Origin: Roseobacter insulae
GTDB lineage: Bacteria > Pseudomonadota > Alphaproteobacteria > Rhodobacterales > Rhodobacteraceae
Assembly: GCF_019375555.1 (NCBI RefSeq)
Contig: NZ_JAHXDN010000007.1
Span: 1 to 64,000 of the forward strand
Length of the DNA stretch: 64,000 bases
Direction: 5' to 3'
Under the pieces are notes generated by a model, which had not been told where the DNA came from, ran no database searches, and saw nothing but the letters and a program-made list of their open reading frames with translations. Below are positions 19,331 through 29,069 of the stretch, one piece after another. The position numbers were made by a program, and so were the translations under genes. Every line of letters begins with the position of its first letter. Positions within the stretch are counted from its first letter, which is position 1.

Positions 19331-21580
19331 ATGATGAATAACAACAAGATTTTGACAGTCTCTTATGGAACTTTTTCCTGCACTCTGGAAGGGTTTGAAG
19401 ACTCTTTTGATACAATGAAAGCCATTGCGGAATACTTTCGTGATTTGGCCGCGGATGATCGTTACTTTGGCGCCGAACCGCCACAACCAGATGCAGAAAT
19501 GCTGGCGCGGATTGCCGAGCGTGAGGTCGCCCGCCGGGTCGAAGCGCGCGAACACGACGGGCGCATTATGCTCAAGGCGCACGACGAAGCCGTCCAGCCG
19601 GAGACGCCTGCGGTAGCGGCGGCTGCCCCGCTCGCGGTACCCGCCGCCGCTGCGGTGCCTGACGAGGAGATTGTAGCGCCATCGGAAACAACCGCGCGGG
19701 AGGTCGTTGCGGAAGAGCCTGATCCCGAAGAGATGTCCGACGCTGCAACAGAAGTTGAGACGCCCGAGGCAGCCGCCCCCGAAATCGCGGTCGACGATGC
19801 TGTCGAAGACGAAAACGAAGAACCTGTTGTCGTTGCCGAGGAGGAAACCGCGGCAGCCCCCCAAGTCACGCCTGAGGAAGACACCGACGCAACCGAAGAA
19901 GTCATGGGCGAAGATGCGGTTACTGTTGAAGACGCTGATCAAGACCCGCAAAGCCTTGTGGCGGAAGGACACGAAGAGGGTGCCGAAGACGAGACCACTC
20001 TACAGGACGTTTTTGAAGAAGAACTGCAGGATCAGGACGCTGCATTGAGCGCCGAGGCGTTCTTTGCCGACAGCCCGTCCTACGAAGACGTTCAGACCGA
20101 AACCGAAGCTGAAGGCGATGTCGTCGAAGAGATGGAAAGCTTCGACATGCCTGCTGATTTTGCAGAACCGGTTGACGCCCCCAAAGTGGCCGCCGAAAGC
20201 ATTGCCGCCAAACTGCAGCGCATTCGTGACGTTGTTTCCAAGCAGGATGATGACGCCCTGTCGGACGACTACGATGAAGACGCAGCCGAGCTGGAGGCAG
20301 AGCCTGCCGTCGATTTCCTTGACATGCCATTTGACGTGGCCACCCGGCAGAAAGATGAGCCGGCGGAGGAAACCAGCCTCGCCGACGCCACCCTGAGCGA
20401 TGCGGCACAGGAAATCGGGGACGCGCTGGACGCCGACGACCAGATCGCGGCGGAAGCGGAAGCCGAAGTCGAGGAAGAGGAAGATGATCTTTCCAGCATC
20501 CTGAGCCGTATTGAGGCCGGCACCCATGATGCCGAAGACGCCCATGACGAGGATCTGCTGGCCGCAGACGATGACGATGCGGCAGAAGACGTCGCGGAGA
20601 ACCTGTTTGGCGACGATGACGCGGATACTGACCCGGTTCCCGCCCGAGAGAGCATTGACGCGTTGAGCGGGGATGCCGACGTTGCAGAGGACCCCGCCCC
20701 GGTTTATGGGCGCGTTCTCAAAGTCAATCGCGCAGACCTTGAGGCAGCGCTCGACTCCGGTGATCTGGAAGAATTCGACGACGAAAACGATGACGCGGCC
20801 CTGTCCGCGGAAGAAGAAGCTGATCTGCAACGCGAACTCAATGCCGTGACCAGCGATGATGTCGACGACACAGATGCAAAAGACACGGCACTCGACGGCC
20901 TGCCTGCGATTGACGATGGCAATGACAAAGACCTGTCGCGCCTGATGGCCGAAGCCGATCAACAGATGGAAGAACCAGAAGGTGCGACGCGCCGCAGTGC
21001 GTTCGCCCATCTGCGCGCTGCCGTGGCTGCACGGTTCGCGGATAAATCCATGGCGCGTGAGGAAAACGAGGAAGAAACCACCAAGGACTACCGGAGCGAT
21101 CTGGCCGAAGTTGTTCGGCCTCGACGTCCCGTGGCCTCAGGCAACCGCACCGAACGCCCAGCCGACGCGCGCCCGGCCCCGCTGAAACTGGTGGCCGAAC
21201 AGCGTATCGATGCAGATTCGCTGCGTGACAATGGCCCGGTTATGCCGCGCCGCGTGGCGGCAACGCTCGACGAAGATCTGGATCTTGGTGAAGACACCGG
21301 TTTTGCCGCCTTTGCCGAAGAAATGGGCGCAACCAAACTTCCGGATTTGTTGGAGGCGGCCGCGGCTTACCTGTCATTCGTGGAGGGGCAGGAGCAGTTT
21401 TCCCGACCGCAGCTGATGACACGTGTCCGTCAGGCCGAATGCGGTGAATTCAGCCGCGAGGACGGTTTGCGCTCTTTCGGACAGCTGCTGCGGTCCGGCA
21501 AGATCGAAAAGATCAAGGGGGGTCGCTTCACGGCATCAGAGGCGATCGGCTTCAAGCCGGATGAACGTGCGGCAGGCTGA
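19331..21580 (+). CDS. Large acidic, mostly disordered protein of unknown function
   Basis: 749 residues (a second ATG follows directly at 19334). The N-terminal ~80 residues (KILTVSYGTFSCTLEGFEDS, then TMKAIAEYFRDLAADDRYFG) look folded. Residues ~85-640 are extremely rich in Asp, Glu and Ala, with alternating acidic blocks and few hydrophobics. The C-terminal ~95 residues look folded again and resemble a helical/winged-helix unit (SRPQLMTRVRQAECGEFSRE, then FGQLLRSGKIEKIKGGRF). There is no signal peptide or transmembrane helix. Similar proteins in this family of bacteria are sometimes labelled CheA-like, but I see no HPt or kinase motif. It ends at a strong terminator and appears monocistronic. 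Confidence 0.8.
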   Translation: MMNNNKILTVSYGTFSCTLEGFEDSFDTMKAIAEYFRDLAADDRYFGAEPPQPDAEMLARIAEREVARRVEAREHDGRIMLKAHDEAVQPETPAVAAAAPLAVPAAAAVPDEEIVAPSETTAREVVAEEPDPEEMSDAATEVETPEAAAPEIAVDDAVEDENEEPVVVAEEETAAAPQVTPEEDTDATEEVMGEDAVTVEDADQDPQSLVAEGHEEGAEDETTLQDVFEEELQDQDAALSAEAFFADSPSYEDVQTETEAEGDVVEEMESFDMPADFAEPVDAPKVAAESIAAKLQRIRDVVSKQDDDALSDDYDEDAAELEAEPAVDFLDMPFDVATRQKDEPAEETSLADATLSDAAQEIGDALDADDQIAAEAEAEVEEEEDDLSSILSRIEAGTHDAEDAHDEDLLAADDDDAAEDVAENLFGDDDADTDPVPARESIDALSGDADVAEDPAPVYGRVLKVNRADLEAALDSGDLEEFDDENDDAALSAEEEADLQRELNAVTSDDVDDTDAKDTALDGLPAIDDGNDKDLSRLMAEADQQMEEPEGATRRSAFAHLRAAVAARFADKSMAREENEEETTKDYRSDLAEVVRPRRPVASGNRTERPADARPAPLKLVAEQRIDADSLRDNGPVMPRRVAATLDEDLDLGEDTGFAAFAEEMGATKLPDLLEAAAAYLSFVEGQEQFSRPQLMTRVRQAECGEFSREDGLRSFGQLLRSGKIEKIKGGRFTASEAIGFKPDERAAG

Positions 21581-21606
21581 CACCGCCACTTGAATGCGAA
21601 GAAACC

Positions 21607-21636
21607 AGCAGGCTTTCGGGCCTGCTTTTTCTTTTT
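21607..21636 (+). terminator. Rho-independent terminator
   Basis: Stem AGCAGGC (21607-21613) and GCCTGCT (21620-21626) around a TTTCGG loop, followed by TTTTCTTTTT. It lies 27 bp after the acidic-protein stop and is oriented for it. Confidence 0.9.
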
Positions 21637-21639
21637 ATG

Positions 21640-21864
21640 TCAGGGGTCTGTCTTGTCCGGATCAGCCTGACCAATCCCCTTGAAAACGAATTTGAACGGC
21701 AGCGCCCAAACGATGCCCAAGACAACGTAGACCAGGAATTCAACCAGGAGCGACGGCCTGTCCAGCCAGTTGACGACAGTCACCGCCGCAATGATATAGG
21801 CGGGCAGCCCGACAAGCAGGATCAGAAGGGACAGGCGGCGCCGCGCTTTGTAACTGACAGGCAT
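21640..21864 (-). CDS. DUF2842 small membrane protein
   Basis: 74 residues from ATG 21864 (MPVSYKARRRLSLLILLVGL), with GAGAAAG upstream at a good distance. Seven more in-frame codons upstream would overlap purA and are less likely. Two transmembrane helices with a central Trp-Leu turn match the DUF2842 family of alphaproteobacteria. Ten bases after the purA stop, so probably co-transcribed. Function unknown. Confidence 0.8.
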   Translation of the reverse strand: MPVSYKARRRLSLLILLVGLPAYIIAAVTVVNWLDRPSLLVEFLVYVVLGIVWALPFKFVFKGIGQADPDKTDP

Positions 21865-21874
21865 GATGGCTTTC

Positions 21875-23167
21875 TCAATCGGCAAACGGGTCCGTCACAA
21901 GGATTGTATCCTCGCGTTCAGGTGACGTAGAAAGTAGGGCGACCGGGCAATCGATCAACTCTTCGACGCGCCGCACATATTTAATCGCGTTCGCCGGAAG
22001 ATCTGCCCAGCTGCGCGCGCCTTCGGTGGATTCGTGCCAACCGGGCATTTCCTCGTAAATGGGAGTGCAGCGCGCCTGATGGTCCGCCGCGGTGGGCAGG
22101 TAGTCCACACGCTCGCCATCCAGCTCGTACCCGACGCAGATTTTCAGGGTGTCAAAGCCGTCCAACACATCGAGTTTCGTGAAGGCGATGCCGTTCACGC
22201 CTGAGGTGGCGCATGTCTGACGGACGAGTACGGCGTCAAACCAGCCACAGCGCCGTTTTCGCCCCGTAACCGTGCCGAACTCGTGACCCCGCTCGCCCAG
22301 ACGCTGGCCGTCAGCGTCGTCAAGCTCTGCCGGGAATGGCCCCTCGCCAACGCGGGTGGTGTAGGCCTTGACAATCCCCAGCACGAAATCGATGGAGCCG
22401 GGCCCGATGCCGGTGCCCGTAGCGGCCTGCCCGGCAATCACGTTCGACGAGGTCACAAACGGATAGGTACCGAAGTCGATATCCAGCAACGCGCCTTGCG
22501 CGCCTTCAAAAAGAATGCGTTTGCCCGCCTTGCGCTTTTCGTTCAGCACTTTCCAGACGGGTGCCGCGTATTCCAGCAAGGTGGGGGCAATGGCCCGCAG
22601 CTTGGCGACCAGATCCGCCCGGTCGACAGGTTCCAGCCCTAAGCCGCGCCGCAAAGCATCATGGTGTACCAGCGCGCGATCCACGCGCAATTCCAGGGTC
22701 GCGTCATCCGCCAGATCGGCCACGCGCACGGATCGGCGGCCGACTTTATCCTCATAGGCAGGACCAATACCGCGGCCCGTCGTGCCGATCTTGGCGACCG
22801 AAATCTGTGCCTCGCGCGCACGATCCAGCTCTCCGTGGATCGGCAGGATAAGCGGCGTGTTCTCCGCGATCATCAGGGTGTCCGGCGTGATCTCCACGCC
22901 CTGGCTGCGCAGGCCCTTGATTTCGCTTTCCAGATGCCATGGATCCAGCACAACGCCGTTCCCGATCACGCTGAGCTTGCCGCCGCGCACAATCCCCGAC
23001 GGCAGCAGGCTGAGCTTGAAGACTTCACCGTCGATCACCAGCGTGTGCCCGGCATTGTGCCCCCCCTGAAACCGCGCGATCACGTCGGCCCGCTCGGAGA
23101 GCCAGTCCACGATCTTGCCTTTCCCCTCATCGCCCCACTGGGCGCCGACAACGACAACATTTGCCAT
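21875..23167 (-). CDS. purA: Adenylosuccinate synthetase
   Basis: 430 residues from ATG 23167 ([20 protein letters not shown], containing the GTP-binding GDEGKGK loop). The frame is open 33 codons further but without similarity. It makes adenylosuccinate from IMP, Asp and [48 protein letters not shown] and [11 protein letters not shown] are all present. Confidence 0.97.
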   Translation of the reverse strand: MANVVVVGAQWGDEGKGKIVDWLSERADVIARFQGGHNAGHTLVIDGEVFKLSLLPSGIVRGGKLSVIGNGVVLDPWHLESEIKGLRSQGVEITPDTLMIAENTPLILPIHGELDRAREAQISVAKIGTTGRGIGPAYEDKVGRRSVRVADLADDATLELRVDRALVHHDALRRGLGLEPVDRADLVAKLRAIAPTLLEYAAPVWKVLNEKRKAGKRILFEGAQGALLDIDFGTYPFVTSSNVIAGQAATGTGIGPGSIDFVLGIVKAYTTRVGEGPFPAELDDADGQRLGERGHEFGTVTGRKRRCGWFDAVLVRQTCATSGVNGIAFTKLDVLDGFDTLKICVGYELDGERVDYLPTAADHQARCTPIYEEMPGWHESTEGARSWADLPANAIKYVRRVEELIDCPVALLSTSPEREDTILVTDPFAD

Positions 23168-23344
23168 GGCTGGTCCTTTTTGGTGTGTTTCAAACCCGCG
23201 CTGGTATAGCGGTGACACACGTGGGGCGAAACCAGAAAATAGTCTTTCCACACATTCATGGATCACAGCCCTCCACCATAGACATTCAGTGCCGACGGGG
23301 AGATATTTTCCCGCAAAACACTTGGACGATTGGAGCAGGCGACG

Positions 23345-23740
23345 ATGGGATTTCTGACGAGATGGTTTTTTGCGTTTGGGTTGCTGGCACTGACCTTCAA
23401 TCCGACACAGTACAATTACATCAACTGGGTGCGCGATTACGGGTCCATGAACCTCTCGATTGCGGTGCTTCTCGCCCTGGTGCTGGCCGTGGGATACATC
23501 ATCTATCTTCGCGCAACGCTACGGTCGATCGGGGCCGGTGGCATGATTTTGGTGATGGCGATCCTGGGGGCATTGCTCTGGGTATTGTATGATCTGGGCG
23601 TCCTGCGTCTTGATAATTCGAGCCTGAACGTGTGGCTCGGCTTGCTTTCCCTCTCGCTGGTGCTGGGGATCGGTCTGAGCTGGAGCCATGTGCGGCGCGC
23701 GCTTTCGGGTCAATCGGACGTCGACGATGTCGATGAGTGA
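23345..23740 (+). CDS. Four-helix membrane protein (DUF6524-like)
   Basis: 131 residues from ATG 23345, with GGAG about 10 nt upstream. Four hydrophobic segments are evident, with the conserved-looking start [20 protein letters not shown] and an acidic C-terminal tail (SDVDDVDE). It matches, in length and start, a small conserved membrane protein common in Rhodobacteraceae. Function unknown. Confidence 0.72.
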   Translation: MGFLTRWFFAFGLLALTFNPTQYNYINWVRDYGSMNLSIAVLLALVLAVGYIIYLRATLRSIGAGGMILVMAILGALLWVLYDLGVLRLDNSSLNVWLGLLSLSLVLGIGLSWSHVRRALSGQSDVDDVDE

Positions 23741-23796
23741 GTGGAGCATGGTCGCGCCGCGTTCCGTCGGCTATGATCCTTGCGAAAGGACATCAC

Positions 23797-24015
23797 ATGC
23801 CACGCACGCCAGACCGCCCGGAAGACTTCCAGAAGTTCTACTATGCCAAGGTGGGCCTTGGCGAAGGGTGCGGATGCGCGGAGCGCGTGATCGACATGCA
23901 TGAATTCAACCGCCTCGCCGGCAAGCCAAAGCTGCGCCTGCCCCGTCTGCCGCAAAAAGGCGCGTGGCGGCGGTTTCTGAACAAGGCAGGCCTGACATCA
24001 CGCCCCAAAGCCTAA
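23797..24015 (+). CDS. Small conserved hypothetical protein with Cys-Gly-Cys motif
   Basis: 72 residues from ATG 23797 with GAAAGGA at the right distance. It is basic overall, with GEGCGCAER near residue 24-32 and a Pro/Arg/Lys-rich C-terminus. No signal peptide or membrane helix. Its stop overlaps the stop of the convergent nitrile hydratase accessory gene by 4 nt. I do not recognise the family. Confidence 0.6.
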   Translation: MPRTPDRPEDFQKFYYAKVGLGEGCGCAERVIDMHEFNRLAGKPKLRLPRLPQKGAWRRFLNKAGLTSRPKA

Positions 24016-24329
24016 TCCTGCAGATTTACCGGCGCCCCGTGTGGCGTTGCCAGATAGGCCTCTTCCCATGCCTGCCTGATCTGCGCGATTTCGGTGATAT
24101 CCGTCATGCCCATGCTGGCCAGAAAATGCTCCAGCGTTTCAAGCCAGGCCACGAAATAGTCGTCGCCACCGTCCAGTTCCTTTGTCAGACCATGCGCTTT
24201 CAGTGTCGCACCAAAACGCGTTGCCCAATCGGGCCAGTCGAAATACCCCGCTTCGTTCAGGTGAACCGTGAGCGCGAAAACCTGTGCATGCCAGGGTTCG
24301 GAAAAAACCGGCTGGGGTATGGCTGTCAT
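24012..24329 (-). CDS. Nitrile hydratase accessory protein (P14K/NthE-like)
   Basis: 105 residues from ATG 24329, overlapping the beta-subunit stop by 4 nt (ATGA). The sequence (PVFSEPWHAQVFALTVHLNE and FDWPDWATRFGATL) resembles the N-terminal part of the beta subunit, as known for the activators that deliver cobalt to nitrile hydratase. The longer frame from 24353 is less likely. Last gene of a three-gene operon. Confidence 0.88.
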   Translation of the reverse strand: MTAIPQPVFSEPWHAQVFALTVHLNEAGYFDWPDWATRFGATLKAHGLTKELDGGDDYFVAWLETLEHFLASMGMTDITEIAQIRQAWEEAYLATPHGAPVNLQD

Positions 24330-24997
24330 CCCGCCACCAGATAGCTTTGCCACAAATCGAGCACCACTTCATCCGCCGGGTTTTCCGGGTGCGCCCATAG
24401 CTCCGACGCCGGGAATACCACCGCGTAAAGCGGCTCGGCTGCGTCCCCGAGCCCATGTGCCGAACTGTCAGGCAGGACATGCGTCCCGTGATACCGCAAT
24501 ATACAACCCCGCGCGCCCGCCGCATACCGGGGTAGCCGGGTGTGTCCCCCATCTACAAGCGTGTTTTCCGCCAGATGGCGGGTGAGCACGACATCGCCCG
24601 GCGCGAAGGCGGGGGCCATATCGCTCGCACGGGTCGCCGGCCCACCCTTCGCCAGTACCGCGGGCACGGCCTCTGCCGTCAACGTCGTTGCAGCACGAGG
24701 GCTCATCGTGGGGTTGGCACCCGCCATCTCGTCGGCAGTGACCAATCCTGTCTCGACAAGCAGATCGGCAAGCGCGGCCATCCATTTTTCGTAGTAGGAA
24801 AAACGCGCGTAATCCATAGGGGCAAGCCTTTCGCGCGCATGGCGTGACACGTCGATGTTCCAGGCGCCGTGCGCGCCAGCGGCCAGCGTCACGGCGAGGG
24901 CGCGCTTGTGCCAGTCTTCGTGGAACACCTGATCTTCCGGTTCCGGAACCACCCGCCCATCGCCGTACCGACCGCCCATATCGTGCACGCGGGTCAT
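24326..24997 (-). CDS. nthB: Nitrile hydratase subunit beta
   Basis: 223 residues starting [16 protein letters not shown], a beta-subunit hallmark, with [15 protein letters not shown] and the C-terminal SH3-like barrel ([10 protein letters not shown], then [15 protein letters not shown]). It forms the heterodimer with alpha that hydrates nitriles to amides. Overlaps its neighbours by 4 nt on each side. Confidence 0.93.
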   Translation of the reverse strand: MTRVHDMGGRYGDGRVVPEPEDQVFHEDWHKRALAVTLAAGAHGAWNIDVSRHARERLAPMDYARFSYYEKWMAALADLLVETGLVTADEMAGANPTMSPRAATTLTAEAVPAVLAKGGPATRASDMAPAFAPGDVVLTRHLAENTLVDGGHTRLPRYAAGARGCILRYHGTHVLPDSSAHGLGDAAEPLYAVVFPASELWAHPENPADEVVLDLWQSYLVAG

Positions 24998-25605
24998 GGC
25001 GCAACCGCCAGGCCGGTACCGATCATACTGTCGCGGGTCACCAGATCCATCAGGGCGGCCTCATCCATGCCATCGGTGCCCGGCGGCCGTTGCGGAATGA
25101 CGAGGTAGCGAACCTCTGCGGTCGAATCCCACACGCGCACGGCCACATCCGGCGGTAGAGTCACGCCGAAATCCGACAGCACGGCGCGGGGCTCGCGCAC
25201 GACACGCGCTCGGTAGGCGTCCGATTTGTACCAGCCGGGCGGAATGCCCAGCAAGGGCCACGGGTAGCAACTGCACAGGGTGCAAACCACGATGTTATGG
25301 ACCTTGTCGGTGTTTTCCACCGCAACCATGTGTTCACCCTGCCGACCATAGTAGCCCAGATCGGAAACAACCGCCGTTGCATCCTCAAGAAGCGCGGCCT
25401 TGAATGCCGGATCACGCCAGGCGCGGGCAACCACATGCGCACCATTTCTGGGACCGATCCTGTTCTCATAAGTATCGATGATCGCATCGAGCGCGGCCGG
25501 ATCAACCAGCCCCTTTCGGGTCAAAATCGTTTCCAGCGCCTTGATACGCAACGCCGGATCAGGCGGCAGCAGGCTGTGCGGGTGGTCAGGGTGATCATGG
25601 GGCAT
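24994..25605 (-). CDS. nthA: Nitrile hydratase subunit alpha, cobalt type
   Basis: 203 residues. The metal site VCTLCSC (Cys108, Cys111, Cys113, with Thr109) is the cobalt-type signature; iron enzymes have Ser in place of the Thr. [18 protein letters not shown] and [18 protein letters not shown] are standard alpha segments. It hydrates nitriles to amides with beta. Gene order is alpha-beta-accessory. No amidase or cobalt transporter lies next to it. Confidence 0.95.
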   Translation of the reverse strand: MPHDHPDHPHSLLPPDPALRIKALETILTRKGLVDPAALDAIIDTYENRIGPRNGAHVVARAWRDPAFKAALLEDATAVVSDLGYYGRQGEHMVAVENTDKVHNIVVCTLCSCYPWPLLGIPPGWYKSDAYRARVVREPRAVLSDFGVTLPPDVAVRVWDSTAEVRYLVIPQRPPGTDGMDEAALMDLVTRDSMIGTGLAVAP

Positions 25606-25927
25606 ATGCGTATTTCTGGGACGCCCGTCAGCGGTTGTCCAGCGGTTCCTCGCCTGAGTTATCCACAGCCTGGATTTTTGCCACGATTTTTCCCGCCAAA
25701 CGTGTTATGAATTTTGCATGAAGTGAGTCTTCAGCGCCTCAATTCCAGGATATCCCTCTTAGTCTGCGCGCATGAGAGAGTAACTTCGACAGACCGTCGC
25801 CCGGATGACACGCCTCGCGACGGTCTTGACTTGTGCACAGCAATCCAAATCAGGGCGATCCTCCCTTGCGAGTATGAGCAAACTTGCCTAGATACCCTCA
25901 AAGTCAAATCAAACCCGCAGGTCCTTA
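25606..25927. promoter_or_regulatory. 322-bp intergenic region between nthA and secG, with a DnaA-box 9-mer
   Basis: No convincing gene is seen here. It must contain the divergent promoters for the nitrile hydratase operon and secG. A perfect TTATCCACA 9-mer (DnaA-box consensus) lies at 25659-25667. It is single, without the box cluster or AT-rich unwinding region expected of an origin. Confidence 0.5.
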
Positions 25928-26293
25928 ATGGAAAACGTCATCCTGATCGTCCACCTTATTCTGGCGCTGAGCCTGATCGCCGTTGTGCTCATGCAGCGCT
26001 CCGAAGGTGGTGGTCTGGGTATGGGTGGCGGTGGCGGTGGCGCCATGTCCGGACGTGCCGCAGCGACTGCGCTGGGAAAACTGACATGGCTTCTGGCCAT
26101 CGCCTTCATCGGCACCTCGATCACCCTGACCATTTTCGCGGCGGAAAACGCCTCCGGCTCATCGGTTGTGGACCGCCTTGGCGTGACGCCGCCCGCGCTG
26201 AACGAGCCCGCGACCCCCGCCGTCCCAGAGAGCGATGCACTGTTGCCGCCTTCGGCCGATGACACCGCGCCGCTTGTTCCTCTGGCGGATTAA
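25928..26293 (+). CDS. secG: SecG, preprotein translocase subunit
   Basis: 121 residues: helix 1 (NVILIVHLILALSLIAVVLMQ), the SecG motif RSEGGGLGMGGGGGG, helix 2 (LTWLLAIAFIGTSITLTIF) and a Pro/Ala-rich acidic tail longer than in E. coli. It is part of the SecYEG channel. A 172-bp gap separates it from pyrG, a common neighbour order. Confidence 0.95.
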   Translation: MENVILIVHLILALSLIAVVLMQRSEGGGLGMGGGGGGAMSGRAAATALGKLTWLLAIAFIGTSITLTIFAAENASGSSVVDRLGVTPPALNEPATPAVPESDALLPPSADDTAPLVPLAD

Positions 26294-26330
26294 CCTCTGA
26301 CTACAACCCCTTGCGGATGTAAGATGTTTT

Positions 26331-26345
26331 GCAACATCATGTTGC
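26331..26345. promoter_or_regulatory. 15-nt palindrome upstream of pyrG
   Basis: GCAACAT-C-ATGTTGC is a perfect 7-1-7 inverted repeat 120 bp before the pyrG start. An overlapping hairpin GATGTT-TTGC-AACATC spans 26323-26338. It could be an operator or part of a secG terminator; there is no strong T-run. Confidence 0.4.
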
Positions 26346-26465
26346 GGTACGTCTTGCCTTTGCACCCCGAATCCTGTTAGGCTTAAGTCCCGTGGAACTG
26401 CGAATTTCGCAGCCAATTCGGGCGGCTTTTCAAAACCGCCAAGATGCACGGGAGCATATCAGACC

Positions 26466-28112
26466 ATGGCACGTTATATCTTTATCACCGGTGGTGTGGT
26501 GTCCTCCCTTGGCAAAGGTCTCGCTTCAGCCGCGCTGGGATCCCTGTTGCAGGCACGTGGCTTTTCCGTGCGGTTGCGCAAGCTTGATCCCTACCTCAAC
26601 GTCGACCCGGGGACGATGTCCCCGTTCGAGCATGGCGAGGTTTTTGTCACCGACGACGGCGCTGAGACCGACCTCGACCTCGGTCACTACGAGCGCTTCA
26701 CGGGTGTCGCGGCGCGCAATACTGATTCCGTATCCTCGGGTCGCGTCTACTCCACCGTGCTCGAAAAAGAGCGGCGGGGGGATTACCTGGGTAAAACGAT
26801 TCAGGTCATTCCGCATGTCACGAACGAGATTAAAGCCTTCCTCGATATTGGCGGCGACGAGGTGGATTTCATGTTGTGCGAAATCGGCGGCACGGTGGGC
26901 GACATCGAGGGGCTGCCCTTCTTCGAGGCCATTCGCCAGTTCGCACATGACAAGCCGCGGGGTCAGTGCATCTTCATGCACCTGACACTGCTGCCTTACC
27001 TTGCCGCCTCGGGCGAACTGAAAACCAAGCCGACCCAGCACTCGGTGAAGGAACTGCAGAGCATCGGGATCGCGCCCGATATTCTGGTTTGTCGTTCCGA
27101 ACAACCCATTCCGGAGAAGGAGCGCGAAAAGATCGCCCTCTTCTGCAACGTCCGCAAGGAAGCAGTGGTTGCGGCCTATGACCTGAAAACCATTTACGAC
27201 GCGCCGCTGGCCTATCATGAACAGGGTCTGGACCAGGCGGTGTTGGATGCGTTTGACATCTCTCCCGCACCGAAACCGGACCTGACGGTGTGGCGGGATG
27301 TGTCTGACCGCGTTCACAACCCAGAAGGCGAAGTCAAGGTCGCTATTGTGGGCAAGTACACCCAGCTTGAAGACGCTTACAAATCCATTGCCGAGGCTTT
27401 GACCCACGGCGGCATGGCAAATCGGGTCAAAGTCCGTGTCGAATGGGTTGATGCCGAAGTCTTCGACCAGGCGGACGATGTCGCCCCGCATCTCGAAGGG
27501 TTCCACGCGATCCTCGTGCCCGGTGGTTTTGGTGAGCGCGGCACGGAGGGCAAGATCAAGGCTGCCGAATTCGCGCGCACCCGTAAGGTCCCTTACCTGG
27601 GCATCTGTCTGGGCATGCAGATGGCGGTGATCGAAGCCGCGCGCAACGTGGCCGACATCAAGACGGCGGGATCTGAGGAATTTGATCACGAGGCGGGCAA
27701 GAAGCGATTTGAACCGGTTGTCTATCACCTGAAGGAATGGGTGCAGGGGAATGCGAAGGTTTCGCGCAAGGTCGGGGACGACAAGGGTGGCACCATGCGA
27801 CTGGGTGCTTACGACGCTGTGCTCAAAGAAGGCACACGGGTTGCAGAAGTATACGGCTCTTTGGCGATAGACGAACGGCACCGTCACCGTTACGAAGTGG
27901 ACATCAAGTACCGGGATCAACTGGAAAAGGCGGGACTGTGTTTTTCGGGCATGTCGCCCGACGGTAAATTGCCGGAGATCGTCGAATGGCCGGATCACCC
28001 CTGGTTTATCGGCGTGCAATTTCACCCCGAGCTCAAATCCAAGCCGTTTGACCCGCACCCGCTGTTCAAAGACTTCGTGCGTGCCGCGAAAGAGATTTCA
28101 CGCCTCGTGTGA
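26466..28112 (+). CDS. pyrG: CTP synthase
   Basis: 548 residues. The N-terminal synthetase domain starts [20 protein letters not shown] and has [20 protein letters not shown]. The C-terminal glutaminase has GICLGMQ (nucleophile Cys) and [14 protein letters not shown] (His/Glu). It aminates UTP to CTP with glutamine. Monocistronic by spacing. Confidence 0.98.
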   Translation: MARYIFITGGVVSSLGKGLASAALGSLLQARGFSVRLRKLDPYLNVDPGTMSPFEHGEVFVTDDGAETDLDLGHYERFTGVAARNTDSVSSGRVYSTVLEKERRGDYLGKTIQVIPHVTNEIKAFLDIGGDEVDFMLCEIGGTVGDIEGLPFFEAIRQFAHDKPRGQCIFMHLTLLPYLAASGELKTKPTQHSVKELQSIGIAPDILVCRSEQPIPEKEREKIALFCNVRKEAVVAAYDLKTIYDAPLAYHEQGLDQAVLDAFDISPAPKPDLTVWRDVSDRVHNPEGEVKVAIVGKYTQLEDAYKSIAEALTHGGMANRVKVRVEWVDAEVFDQADDVAPHLEGFHAILVPGGFGERGTEGKIKAAEFARTRKVPYLGICLGMQMAVIEAARNVADIKTAGSEEFDHEAGKKRFEPVVYHLKEWVQGNAKVSRKVGDDKGGTMRLGAYDAVLKEGTRVAEVYGSLAIDERHRHRYEVDIKYRDQLEKAGLCFSGMSPDGKLPEIVEWPDHPWFIGVQFHPELKSKPFDPHPLFKDFVRAAKEISRLV

Positions 28113-28127
28113 CAATCGCGTCCCTTG

Positions 28128-28174
28128 CATCTGGAAACAATCATCCGGTTTCCAGATGATTTGGCACATTTTTT
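28128..28174 (+). terminator. Perfect 11-bp stem-loop after pyrG
   Basis: CATCTGGAAAC (28128-28138) pairs with GTTTCCAGATG (28148-28158) around a 9-nt loop, 15 bp after the pyrG stop. A T6 run follows about 10 bases later. It is likely a terminator or 3'-end-stabilising hairpin rather than a textbook intrinsic terminator. Confidence 0.6.
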
Positions 28175-28312
28175 CCGATCAAATTGCTGCGATGGGCGGT
28201 TTCTCGCACCCCTGCATTCACTGACCGCCAAAAAACGTGGTTAACACTTTCAGACTCAAATCCTCCCGCATAACGTGAACTTGTACAGATTTGAGGTTTG
28301 GGAGTTACGAAT

Positions 28313-28981
28313 ATGACAATGAAGGCCTTCCCTATCGCGGCTTTGCTCGTGTCACTGGGTGCGTCTGTTGACGCCAAGGTCATTGGTTTTTCAGCTGTGT
28401 TCACGGGTGACAATCTCTCTGAATTATACACTGCCGATGCCGAGATCTGCGAGGATGTTGACGGCGGCTGTAACATTCCCGGCTTCACGGTGCCCGAGAC
28501 ACTGCGATCCCCCCTCGCTCCTTTCGCCGGCCTGTCCACGGGCACGCGGCTGCCCTTCCGGTTTGACCTCGATGAGTCCAGCGGCGTGGAATGCGCGATC
28601 GGCAGCTACTTCGAATGTTCCGGGCTGGAAGGCGTGAATGAAAAGCTCGACAGTACCGGGCAGCTCGTGGGATTCGAGGTCTTTGACTTTTGGGGAGACT
28701 ATGATGTTCGCGTCGACCTCGCCGGTCAGAGCGTGGATTTCTTCGGTGCCGCGGGCAGCTTTCTACCCGGTGGGTGCACCGCTGAAGAAGGGGCTGAGAA
28801 AGGGCTGCCTGAAGGGTTTTGCGACTTTTTCGGTTACGAGGCCAACTTCGAAATCGTGGCTGATGGTGCCGTCGCATTTGCGGCAGACGACGTCGCTGTT
28901 GTGCCGCTGAATGCGTCGATCCTCTTTTCACTGTTCGGAGTGACAGCCCTGGCCGCGGCACGGCGCGTGAAAAAGACATAA
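28313..28981 (+). CDS. Exported protein with VPLPA-CTERM-like sorting signal
   Basis: 222 residues from ATG 28313, with GGGAG upstream. Signal peptide to about SVDAK (residue 22). The C-terminus has VVPLNASILFSLFGVTALAA then ARRVKKT: a VPL-N-A motif, a hydrophobic helix and a basic end. This is the tripartite layout of VPLPA-CTERM (exosortase-linked) proteins in Rhodobacterales, with Asn in place of Pro. Paired Cys occur in the mature part. Probably surface or exopolysaccharide associated; the exact role is unknown. Confidence 0.72.
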   Translation: MTMKAFPIAALLVSLGASVDAKVIGFSAVFTGDNLSELYTADAEICEDVDGGCNIPGFTVPETLRSPLAPFAGLSTGTRLPFRFDLDESSGVECAIGSYFECSGLEGVNEKLDSTGQLVGFEVFDFWGDYDVRVDLAGQSVDFFGAAGSFLPGGCTAEEGAEKGLPEGFCDFFGYEANFEIVADGAVAFAADDVAVVPLNASILFSLFGVTALAAARRVKKT

Positions 28982-29069
28982 CTGCCACGCGCCGGGTGTG
29001 TCAGTAATTCTGTGACCCGATCCACGTTTTCACGTTGCGTGCCAGCTCCGTTGGGCTAAACCCGGCGGC

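Noticed and set aside
20000-21010. Hydrophobic minus-strand frame opposite the acidic protein
   Set aside because: Acidic codons GAN read antisense give Val/Leu/Ile/Phe-rich peptides, so apparent membrane character is an artefact.
25606-25927. Possible replication origin because of a DnaA box
   Set aside because: Only one box, no cluster, no AT-rich unwinding element, and no dnaA/dnaN/parAB nearby.
26526-28058. 510-codon minus-strand open frame opposite pyrG
   Set aside because: Fully antisense to CTP synthase, with no recognisable domain.
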